DNA from: Bacillota bacterium
Lineage (GTDB): Bacteria > Bacillota > Clostridia > Christensenellales > Borkfalkiaceae
Reading direction: 5' to 3'
Assembly (NCBI GenBank): GCA_003343995.1
Contig: QAKE01000091.1
Span: 1-14,426, forward strand
Length of the DNA stretch: 14,426 nt
The notes under the pieces are model-generated. The model was given only the letters and a program-made list of their open reading frames with translations, made no database searches and was not told the DNA's origin. The stretch's first letter is position 1, and each line of letters opens with the position of its first letter. Positions 1 to 6,474 of this stretch are shown here, one piece after another. Position numbers and translations under genes: made by a program.

Positions 1-1089
1 ATTTGCCCATCGCCTATCCGTACCATAACAAGTAGGATTGCGTTCGTTAATAATATTTGCGGAAATCAAATCAATGACATCGGTGTCGATTCCGTTTTCA
101 ATTTCCTCATCCATCATTATTTTTTCGACTTTAACTACCCCGTCGAAGGGTGTTTGCGTACGTTTTTTATCACGTAAACGAATGTACCAAACGCCAAATT
201 GGACATCGCCCAAAAACTCTCTGTTTTCATATCTTGCAACGGGTGTTCTGTGGAAAACAGGAAGGTCTGCGATATAGTTAGAATTAGGTTTACCTGTATG
301 GTCAAGACAACTTTCGGGATTAAATGATTTTGAAACACCTATAACCCAACTGTAATTATGCTTTATCTTCTGTAAAGTTCTCAAATCTTCACGTCCCGTT
401 TTCATTACCTTGTATTCAAGAGAACCATCCTTCAAAAGATAGCTATCTTGTCCCAAACGTTTATCTTTTACAAGTTCGGCAACCATACGTTTTTCTGCCT
501 CCACCATATAATCTTGAATTACACCAATGGCAACACTATCAAGCTTTGTGTCGGGCGTTCCCGTTTTGGCTGTTGAATATGGCAATATTGCAGAAAAATG
601 CAATCCGAGTCGTTGTAACTCCTCACTCTCATTGAGTTTCTTTACTTTTGATGCGAAGAAAGCGGTATCATCCCAACCGTCCGCATTTGCCTTATCCGGC
701 AAAGCCAAAACAAGCTCTCTATAAAAACGCTCTTTGTGCATACGCTTATCATCGCGCCTACAACAACCAACGCCAATCTGTCCCGCTACAACGGGGAAAA
801 CTTGTTTGTTATATGCGATATCGTCAACCTTGAAAACGTGCCTTGAACCATCAAGAAAATACTTCAACAATGGTTCTGCGCCAATTTGGTGCAGTTGATC
901 GGCAAGAGGTTTTAGGTCGCGCGGCTTTTTGAGTACCTCTGTTTCACCGGAATCTTTCCATTTCATTATTTTATTCGGATCATCGTCATAATCTATCTGA
1001 GGCACACCAATAGAATCGTAACTATATTTGTAGGTATGATAGCTTTTTCCTTTGGTTTCCTTCTCAATAATTTCCATTATTTTAGGCAT
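1..1089 (-). CDS. NurA-domain nuclease, 3' end beyond the left edge
   Basis: The frame stays open for 363 codons from the ATG at 1089 to the window edge, so the C-terminus is missing. Visible NurA features are motif I, LDGSR at residues 79-83 (candidate metal-binding Asp80); a second acidic motif, LLKDGSL at 218-224 (Asp221); and WVIGVSKS at 248-255. The final visible stretch, TCYGTDRRWAN, resembles the start of the family's C-terminal motif, which usually contains a His. Known NurA proteins are metal-dependent 5' nucleases that work on the HerA hexameric translocase in DNA end resection; bacterial NurA/HerA pairs also occur in defence loci. The start is supported by GGAGG at 1095-1099, 5 nt upstream. 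It lies 18 nt after the AAA/DUF4143 gene, so the two are probably co-transcribed. The family call rests on motif recognition only. A HerA gene beyond position 1 is inference. Confidence 0.75.
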   Translation of the reverse strand, partial: MPKIMEIIEKETKGKSYHTYKYSYDSIGVPQIDYDDDPNKIMKWKDSGETEVLKKPRDLKPLADQLHQIGAEPLLKYFLDGSRHVFKVDDIAYNKQVFPVVAGQIGVGCCRRDDKRMHKERFYRELVLALPDKANADGWDDTAFFASKVKKLNESEELQRLGLHFSAILPYSTAKTGTPDTKLDSVAIGVIQDYMVEAEKRMVAELVKDKRLGQDSYLLKDGSLEYKVMKTGREDLRTLQKIKHNYSWVIGVSKSFNPESCLDHTGKPNSNYIADLPVFHRTPVARYENREFLGDVQFGVWYIRLRDKKRTQTPFDGVVKVEKIMMDEEIENGIDTDVIDLISANIINERNPTCYGTDRRWAN

Positions 1090-1094
1090 ATCTT

Positions 1095-1099
1095 CCTCC
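1095..1099 (-). promoter_or_regulatory. Ribosome binding site of the NurA-like gene
   Basis: GGAGG on the minus strand, 5 nt before the ATG at 1089, within the 18-nt gap after the ATPase stop codon. It fixes the start of the NurA-like gene, which would otherwise be uncertain because of a second ATG four codons in. Confidence 0.8.
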
Positions 1100-1107
1100 C
1101 AAAATAG

Positions 1108-2412
1108 TTAAACCAATTCTTTTGTCAAATTCTCAATGGCATAAAGCGGGAGATTGACAAGCCAAGATTCCTTTTTGTAATCCTGCATTGAGGTTCGAAC
1201 AGCAACCTCGGGGGAAAACTTCTCAACGTATACCTTGAGGCTCTTAGCACGAAGGTTAACTTCTGCTTTTACCTCAACGGGAACAATGTTGTCGCCCGTA
1301 TCCACAAGGAAGTCAACCTCGCAGCTACCGTTATCGTTGGTGTAGTAGTAAATATTCAAATCGGGATTGGTAATCAACTGCTGAAGTACGTATTGTTCCG
1401 TAAGCGCACCCTTAAACTCTACGAAAAGGTCGTTTCCGTCAAGCAAAATTTTCTTATTCAGACCAACCATACAGCCAAGTAAGCCGACATCCACTACGAA
1501 CATCTTAAACGCCTTCATATCCTCATACGCCTTTAGAGGCAAATGACCGACGGTTACACGGCTTACCTTGTGAACGAGTCCACAATCGGTCAACCACATA
1601 ATCGCACTTTCATAATCCTTGGCTCTGCCGCCCTCACGTACCAAGCCATAAATAAACTTTTTGTTTTCCTTTGCAAGCTGAGAAGGAATGCTATTCCAAA
1701 GCATACGGAGCTTAGGTACGGATTCATTGGGAGCGTGCTTAGAGAAATCCTGCTCGTAGGCTTCAAGAATTCTTTTCTGTATTCTGCGAACCTTGTTAAA
1801 GTCCTTTTCGGTTGCAAACGATGTTACCGCTTCGGGCATTCCGCCGACGAAATAATAATGCTTCAAGGAATCGATCAAATCCTGCTTGAAAGCCTTCATC
1901 ATTTCATAATCACCAGAGTTCATCAAATCAACGTACTTTTCTTTTCCCATAGCCATAAGGAATTCCTTAAAGGAAAGCGGATATAAATTAAGAAAATCCA
2001 CCTTGCCTACGGGAAACGAAGTGCCTTGATGCAACGCGATTCCAAGCAAAGAACCTGCGCAAATGATATTATACTCGGGAGCATTTTCATAGAAATATTT
2101 TAGGCTCGCCAAAGCACGAGGTACTTCTTGCACCTCGTCAAAGATAATAAGAGTATTTTCAGGAGTTATCTTAACATCAGAATAAAGCTCCAAGCCCATA
2201 ATAATTCTACCAATTTCAAGGTCAGAAGAAAACAATTCAGCCATTCTCGAATTGGAATCAAAATTGATATATACGGTTTTATCATAGGCTTGCTTACCGA
2301 ACTCCTTCATAAGCCAAGTCTTACCAACCTGTCTTGCCCCCTCAATAATCAAGGGCTTACGATTGGCACTCTTTTTCCATTCGTATAATTCTTCAATTGC
2401 TAATCTATACAA
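1108..2412 (-). CDS. AAA-family ATPase with C-terminal DUF4143 domain
   Basis: A 434-residue protein of the AAA_14/DUF4143 family, common in Clostridia and Bacteroidetes and of unsettled function. The N-terminal ATPase has Walker A GARQVGKT at 25-32, Walker B LIIFDEVQ at 88-95 and a sensor-like CAGSLLG at 118-124. The C-terminal DUF4143 part carries a PD-(D/E)XK-like pattern: Glu339 in the ALTEQ stretch, Asp367 in CEVDFL, and EVK at 380-382. That pattern suggests a nuclease fold, possibly active. No signal peptide or membrane segment is seen, so it should be cytosolic. Translation starts at TTG, supported by GGAGG 9 nt upstream; no in-frame ATG lies between the promoter and this codon. It has its own consensus promoter and is followed after 18 nt by the NurA-like gene. 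Family members are often solitary, so a functional link with NurA is plausible, not shown. Confidence 0.92.
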   Translation of the reverse strand: MYRLAIEELYEWKKSANRKPLIIEGARQVGKTWLMKEFGKQAYDKTVYINFDSNSRMAELFSSDLEIGRIIMGLELYSDVKITPENTLIIFDEVQEVPRALASLKYFYENAPEYNIICAGSLLGIALHQGTSFPVGKVDFLNLYPLSFKEFLMAMGKEKYVDLMNSGDYEMMKAFKQDLIDSLKHYYFVGGMPEAVTSFATEKDFNKVRRIQKRILEAYEQDFSKHAPNESVPKLRMLWNSIPSQLAKENKKFIYGLVREGGRAKDYESAIMWLTDCGLVHKVSRVTVGHLPLKAYEDMKAFKMFVVDVGLLGCMVGLNKKILLDGNDLFVEFKGALTEQYVLQQLITNPDLNIYYYTNDNGSCEVDFLVDTGDNIVPVEVKAEVNLRAKSLKVYVEKFSPEVAVRTSMQDYKKESWLVNLPLYAIENLTKELV

Positions 2413-2421
2413 GGCAATACA

Positions 2422-2426
2422 CCTCC
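2422..2426 (-). promoter_or_regulatory. Ribosome binding site that selects a TTG start
   Basis: GGAGG on the minus strand, 9 nt upstream of the TTG at 2412. The only ATG nearby upstream (2456) meets a stop after three codons, so TTG is the credible start of the AAA/DUF4143 ATPase. Confidence 0.8.
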
Positions 2427-2444
2427 AAATGGTAATACGTTATT

Positions 2445-2473
2445 ATTATACACCCATCTTTTCAAATTGTCAA
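2445..2473 (-). promoter_or_regulatory. Consensus sigma-70/sigma-A promoter for the ATPase/NurA genes
   Basis: On the minus strand, -35 TTGACA (2468-2473) and -10 TATAAT (2445-2450) are separated by exactly 17 nt. Both hexamers match the consensus perfectly. Transcription should start near 2437-2439, leaving a leader of only about 25 nt before the TTG start at 2412. No operator palindrome is obvious within it. The strength suggests constitutive expression unless a repressor binds here. Confidence 0.88.
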
Positions 2474-2634
2474 TATATTTTTGGCGTATTTTTTCATTTT
2501 ATCAACCATCTTTTGGTGCTGTATTACATTTTTCTTGACGAACATCTTTTACAAACTATTCTTATATGTCTTGTTTCGGTTAATTATCATTTATATAAAC
2601 GCATCCTTCGCTTGCATCAATATTAACAACAAGC

Positions 2635-2670
2635 AAAAATCAAGCCCAAAGTCCGAAAACTTTGAGCTTG
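2635..2670 (-). terminator. Rho-independent terminator after the sigma-like gene
   Basis: 12-bp stem, 2641-2652 pairing with 2659-2670, loop of 6 nt, followed on the minus strand by ATTTTTG. The one imperfect pair is C opposite A on the plus strand but a G-U wobble in minus-strand RNA, which indicates the orientation. It lies 16 nt past the stop codon at 2686 and separates this gene from the ATPase promoter. Confidence 0.85.
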
Positions 2671-2685
2671 TTATGGGTATATAGT

Positions 2686-3339
2686 TCATCTACAACTGTA
2701 TCCTGTAACTTCTATGTATCGTTGTTGAAGTAACATTCTGTGTCGCCATACCGTAGCGTAGGCAATTCCTAACGATTTGGATATTTCTACAACGCCCATT
2801 CCTTGCATATAGCAATCTAGAACTTTCTTGTGCTTTTCTTTAAGGTTCATTCGTACTACAATAGCATCTGCTCTTTCTTGGTTTTCGATAGAGGTATCTT
2901 CTTCAAAGAATACCGTTTCATTTTCAGCATCCTTATAACTGATTGGATAAGTTCTTTTATGATAATTCCATCTTTTGTAAAATGCAGAGCCTATTTCGCT
3001 ATAGCAAGCGTGTCTGATTGTAACTTCCTTATTGTATCTGTCAATAACCTTGTCGCCTAATTTCATACCTACGTATTCAAGTAAAAACAGGCACGCTGTT
3101 TGCACGAGGTCATAGCTGTCTGAAAACGTATGGCTTATATTATTTTTGCCTTTAATATCGCCAACAAGATTGTAATACATACGAAGCGAATAATCGCCTC
3201 TATATGCACTCATATGCTTCAAGGCACACAAAGCCATACTTTCGCATAAATACAGTACGTTTTCCCGTGTAATCACGGTATCTAAATCCGTTGTGTATTT
3301 ATCCAATACCTCATTACTAATTCTTTTTCTTTCTTCCAT
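2686..3339 (-). CDS. Sigma-70-like helix-turn-helix regulator
   Basis: A 217-residue protein from the ATG at 3339, chosen because GGAGGT (3347-3352) lies 7 nt upstream; a longer reading from a TTG at 3399 has no such support. The C-terminus (about 166-208) looks like sigma-70 region 4: a Leu-Lys-Glu-Lys-His start, then helix-turn-helix VVEISKSLGIAYATVWRHR. A central SDSYDLVQTA (73-82) resembles sigma region 2. Similar sigma-like proteins are frequent on conjugative elements and plasmids of Firmicutes, where they probably act as transcription regulators; its targets are unknown. Base composition is AT-rich like its left neighbours and unlike the genes to the right. It is on the same strand as the ATPase/NurA pair but has its own terminator. 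No close named homologue is recognised. Confidence 0.8.
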   Translation of the reverse strand: MEERKRISNEVLDKYTTDLDTVITRENVLYLCESMALCALKHMSAYRGDYSLRMYYNLVGDIKGKNNISHTFSDSYDLVQTACLFLLEYVGMKLGDKVIDRYNKEVTIRHACYSEIGSAFYKRWNYHKRTYPISYKDAENETVFFEEDTSIENQERADAIVVRMNLKEKHKKVLDCYMQGMGVVEISKSLGIAYATVWRHRMLLQQRYIEVTGYSCR

Positions 3340-3432
3340 TTTTACTACCTCCAAATATTGAATTTCACCTTTCGGCAAAAGTGGAGGAGCATCGGGCAAG
3401 GATAAGAATTGATATGTTTGGGAGCAGACAGA

Positions 3433-3554
3433 CGGAAGTCAAGGACAAACGAAAAAAATCTTGCATAGGAAAAGAGCCAACATTTTAATAAACGTTGACT
3501 CTATAAATAGGCTTATTTAAGTTTTGAGCAAGAATTTTTTCGCCTTGACTTCCG
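3433..3554. repeat. Large imperfect inverted repeat
   Basis: Left arm 3433-3464 and right arm 3528-3554 are reverse complements. They share an identical outer 12 nt (CGGAAGTCAAGG), then a gap of a few bases in one arm, then CGAAAAAA and an inner TCTTGC. The 63-nt spacer contains a smaller hairpin (3474-3501). It could be a remnant of a small mobile element, a recombination site or a structured RNA leader. No target-site duplication was identified. Confidence 0.65.
3470..3501 (-). terminator. Terminator-like hairpin inside the inverted repeat
   Basis: 3474-3484 pairs with 3491-3501 (11 positions, loop 6 nt). The two imperfect pairs are C/A on the plus strand and G-U on the minus strand, so the RNA hairpin belongs to the minus strand, where it is followed by TTTTCC. 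The T-run is short, so it may be a weak terminator or leader structure upstream of the sigma-like gene. Confidence 0.45.
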
Positions 3555-3628
3555 CCTTGCACTATGCTACAAAACGACGGCGAAAGGCGAAATTTGGCAG
3601 GTGTCTTTATGTGCGGAACTGTTTTCAA

Positions 3629-3665
3629 ATAAAAATAGGCTGTGCCGTTGATAGCACAACCTATT
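3629..3665 (-). terminator. Orphan rho-independent terminator, minus strand
   Basis: 12-bp stem, 3634-3645 with 3654-3665, loop of 8 nt, then TTTTTATTT on the minus strand. Its one imperfect pair is G-U only in minus-strand RNA. No minus-strand gene lies between it and fakA, so it either guards against antisense transcription or is a relic of a lost gene. Confidence 0.6.
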
Positions 3666-3772
3666 CTTACTGATTATTCCGCTAGTTTCAAAAGTTATTA
3701 TCTTTCGGGCTGTTTTTTTATGGCAAAAACCGATTTGCGCATTGAATTTACTATTATTTAACCTTGAGATTA

Positions 3773-3778
3773 TATAAT
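3773..3778 (+). promoter_or_regulatory. Possible -10 element for the fak operon
   Basis: TATAAT, 30 nt before the fakA ATG. No good -35 hexamer sits 16-18 nt upstream: TTTACT at 3747 gives a 20-nt spacer and TTGAAT at 3742 gives 25. This is a weak or tentative call in an AT-rich stretch. Confidence 0.35.
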
Positions 3779-3808
3779 AAAAACAGAAAACGAAAGATTG
3801 AGGAACGT

Positions 3809-5467
3809 ATGTACGAGAGAAGATTGGACGGCGTTTTGTTTTGCCGGCTGCTGAAAGGCGGATACGCGGCGTTAAAACGGAACGCGGAAGAGATCAACGA
3901 TTTGAATGTGTTTCCCATTCCCGACGGAGACACCGGAGATAATATGTGCGCTACGATGTACGGCGCGGTGGCGGCAGCCGACGGAGCGAACGGACCGCTC
4001 GGGGAAACGGCGGAACGCGTCAGCCGCGGCATGCTGCTGGGCGCGCGCGGAAATTCCGGCGTGATCCTTTCCCGATTGTTTGCGGGCATCGCAAGCCGCT
4101 TGCAGGGGACGGATACCGCGGATATCGAGGAGCTGGGCGCCGCCGTTTGCGAGGGCGTGAAATACGCCTACGCCGCCGTTTCCAACCCGACGGAGGGCAC
4201 CATGCTCACCGTTTTGAGGTGCGCGGCGAAGTACGCCGCGGAGGCGATCGGGGAAGACAGCTCGCTGGAAAGCTACTTTTCCGATTTTGCGAAGGAGGCG
4301 GAAGCCGTTTTGGAACAGACGCCGGAAATGCTCCCGATTTTAAAAGAAGCGGGGCGGGTGGACAGCGGCGGCGCGGGCATCGTTTGCATCGCGGACGGCA
4401 TGCTGAAAGAACTGCGCGGAGAAAATACCGCCGTCGGGGAAGAGGTCGCCGCGACCGTTGCCCCCGCGGGCGACGTTTTTTCGGCGTTTAACGAAAACAG
4501 CGTGTTGCAATTCGGGTACTGTACGGAATTTCTGCTGCAGCTCACGCACGCGAAAACCGACATCGCCGCGTTTTCCATGGCGAAATTCAAGGCGAAGCTG
4601 GAAAAGCTGGGGGAATCGATCGTCGCCTTTCAAACGGGCACGGTGGTAAAGGTGCACGTGCACACCATGTTCCCCTCGCGCGTGCTCGAATACGCGCAGA
4701 CTTTCGGCGAGTTTCTGAATCTGAAAATCGAAAACATGATGATTCAGCATAAGGAACAGATCGCGCCTCCCGATCGGACGCAGTCGTTTAAAAAGAACCC
4801 CGTAAGAAAGCCTTTCGGCGTCGTAGCCGTCGCCGACGGGGCGGGCATGACCTCCGTATTCAAGGAGCTGGGCGCGGACGTCGTCGTGGACGGAGGCATG
4901 GGGAAAAATCCTTCCGTGGAATGTTTTTTGCGGGCGTTCGACGCGGTCAACGCGGAGCATATCTTCGTTTTGCCCAACCATTGCAACATCCGCCTTGCGG
5001 CAAAGGAGGCGGCGGGTATGTTCGGGGAATCGGACGTGCGCGTGCTCGGCTCGAAGAACATGGGGGAAGGCTACGTGGCGCTGTCCGCGCTCGATTGCGC
5101 GACCGAGGACGTCGACGGCATTTTCGAGGCGATGGAAGCGGAGCGGAAAAACGCCGCGAGCGGAATGGTTTCCCGCGCGCACCGCACCGCGGATTTTAAC
5201 GAGCGCTCCGTAAAGAAGAACGATTACGTCGGCATCGCCGATAAAAAGATCGTAACCGTGTGCGAGGATAAAATCGCCGCCGCGGCGGAGCTGACGGAAA
5301 AGCTCGGCGCGGGGGAACGGGACTTCGTCGTGGTGTTTTACGGAAAATCCGTCGCCGATTTTGAAAAGGCAGCCTATAAAAACGCCGTCAGAAAACTGAC
5401 GGACGCCGAATTTTACGAGATGGACGGCGGGCAGGACGTGTACGATTTCATCGTCGTGGCGCAGTGA
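3809..5467 (+). CDS. fakA: Fatty acid kinase FakA (DAK2-domain, YloV family)
   Basis: A 552-residue cytosolic kinase that phosphorylates fatty acid held by a FakB (DegV) protein to give acyl-phosphate. The N-terminal DAK2 domain shows the nucleotide/Mg site PIPDGDTGDNM (36-46), GARGNSG (78-84) and DSGGAG (185-190). The middle domain has FGYCTEF with Cys238, and KVHVHT with His283 and His285; these match the zinc-binding Cys/His/His of characterised FakA. The C-terminal part contains the family GGMGKNPS stretch and an LPNHCNI motif. Length is normal for the family. The ATG at 3809 is preceded by GAGGA at 3800-3804; an in-frame TTG at 3764 lies upstream of the likely -10 and is not used. It is first gene of an operon with plsX, a fakB gene and an acyltransferase, 8 nt before plsX. 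Confidence 0.93.
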   Translation: MYERRLDGVLFCRLLKGGYAALKRNAEEINDLNVFPIPDGDTGDNMCATMYGAVAAADGANGPLGETAERVSRGMLLGARGNSGVILSRLFAGIASRLQGTDTADIEELGAAVCEGVKYAYAAVSNPTEGTMLTVLRCAAKYAAEAIGEDSSLESYFSDFAKEAEAVLEQTPEMLPILKEAGRVDSGGAGIVCIADGMLKELRGENTAVGEEVAATVAPAGDVFSAFNENSVLQFGYCTEFLLQLTHAKTDIAAFSMAKFKAKLEKLGESIVAFQTGTVVKVHVHTMFPSRVLEYAQTFGEFLNLKIENMMIQHKEQIAPPDRTQSFKKNPVRKPFGVVAVADGAGMTSVFKELGADVVVDGGMGKNPSVECFLRAFDAVNAEHIFVLPNHCNIRLAAKEAAGMFGESDVRVLGSKNMGEGYVALSALDCATEDVDGIFEAMEAERKNAASGMVSRAHRTADFNERSVKKNDYVGIADKKIVTVCEDKIAAAAELTEKLGAGERDFVVVFYGKSVADFEKAAYKNAVRKLTDAEFYEMDGGQDVYDFIVVAQ

Positions 5468-5475
5468 GGGAAACT

Positions 5476-6474
5476 ATGAAAACAAAAATCGTTTTGGACT
5501 GTTTCGGCGGCGATTATCCCGAAAAAATAATTTCCGGCGCGGCGCTGACGCTGCGACGGCTGCCCGAAGTGCATCTGATTTTAACGGGGAAACGGGAAAA
5601 GATAGAGGAAATTTTAAAGCGGGAGGAATACGACGCCCGCCGCCTCGAAATCATCGACGCCGACGAGGTGATCGCAAACGGGGAATCTCCCGTTGCGGCG
5701 CTGCGCGAAAAGGGGGAGAGATCCTCGCTCGGCGCGGCGTATCGGGCATTGAAGGCGGACGACGCGGCGGCGATGATCTCCGCGGGCTCCACGGGGGCGG
5801 TGCTCTGCGGCGGGATTTTTCTTTTGGGCAAGTGCCGCGGCGTGGACCGTCCGGCGCTGGCGTCGCTGCTGCCCGCGGACGACGGCGGGCAGGTCTGTCT
5901 GACCGATTGCGGCGCCAATGCCGACTGTCACCCGAGCCAGCTTTTGAATTTCGCGCGGTACGCCTCCGTATACGTAAAGGCGGCGTGCGGCATAGCCGCG
6001 CCGAAAATCGGGCTGTTATCCAACGGCAGCGAGGAAGGCAAGGGCAACCGCCTGACGAAGGATGCTTTTGCGCTGTTAAAAGACAGCGGGCTGAATTTTA
6101 TCGGCAATATCGAGGCGAAGGAGGTGCTGTCCGGCAAAGCGGACGTCGTCGTTGCGGACGGGTTTTCCGGCAACGTCCTTTTAAAGGGCGTGGAGGGCAC
6201 GGCGAAATCGGTGATAGGTCGCGCAGCCCGTTTATTGAAGACATATTTGCCGGAAGCGTCGATGCCTGCGGCGAAAAAGGCGTTGGACGAACTCGTACGC
6301 TCCACCGATTTTAACGCGCAGGGCGGCGCGCTGCTGCTGGGCGTTAAAAAAATCGTCGTCAAGGCGCACGGCTCTGCCTGCGAAGAAACGGTGTTGCACA
6401 CGGCGGAGCAGGCGGTCCGCATGGCGGAACAGCATTTCGATAAATTACTGGAAGAGGAGGAAGAAAGAATATGA
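5476..6474 (+). CDS. plsX: Phosphate acyltransferase PlsX
   Basis: A 332-residue PlsX, which interconverts acyl-ACP and acyl-phosphate and so links fatty acid synthesis, FakAB and phospholipid synthesis; family members are cytosolic or peripheral at the membrane. Visible motifs are the N-terminal LDCFGGDYPEK (7-17), SAGSTGA (102-108, more often SAGNTGA), LTDCGAN (142-148), NGSEEGKG (183-190) and ADGFSGNV (227-234). The ATG at 5476 is preferred because GAGGG lies 5 nt upstream; a GTG at 5464 would overlap the fakA stop and lacks a site of its own. It begins 8 nt after fakA, and its stop overlaps the next gene's start (ATGA at 6471). The placement between fakA and fakB ties both acyl-phosphate sources together. 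Confidence 0.95.
   Translation: MKTKIVLDCFGGDYPEKIISGAALTLRRLPEVHLILTGKREKIEEILKREEYDARRLEIIDADEVIANGESPVAALREKGERSSLGAAYRALKADDAAAMISAGSTGAVLCGGIFLLGKCRGVDRPALASLLPADDGGQVCLTDCGANADCHPSQLLNFARYASVYVKAACGIAAPKIGLLSNGSEEGKGNRLTKDAFALLKDSGLNFIGNIEAKEVLSGKADVVVADGFSGNVLLKGVEGTAKSVIGRAARLLKTYLPEASMPAAKKALDELVRSTDFNAQGGALLLGVKKIVVKAHGSACEETVLHTAEQAVRMAEQHFDKLLEEEEERI

Larger units (their letters stand above)
3340..3808. other. Gene-free boundary region with inverted repeat and hairpins
   Basis: A 469-nt stretch between the divergent sigma-like gene and fakA without a convincing gene. It holds the ribosome binding sites of both neighbours, a large inverted repeat (3433-3554), two terminator-like hairpins reading on the minus strand (3470-3501 and 3629-3665) and a possible -10 element for fakA. 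Base composition changes from AT-rich to GC-rich at its right end. No tRNA, integrase or transposase was found that would explain the boundary. Confidence 0.7.

Noticed and set aside
3340..3399. N-terminal extension of the sigma-like protein from a TTG at 3399.
   Set aside because: GGAGGT sits inside the extension, 7 nt before the ATG at 3339, so the shorter form is favoured.
3485..3626. Short open frames on both strands around 3490-3626 that might be remnants of a lost coding gene.
   Set aside because: They are about 20-45 codons, lack ribosome binding sites and a recognisable family, and overlap the inverted repeat.
5779..5799. PlsX SAGSTGA instead of SAGNTGA as a possible functional change.
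   Set aside because: A conservative substitution in an otherwise intact enzyme; not enough to suggest altered function.
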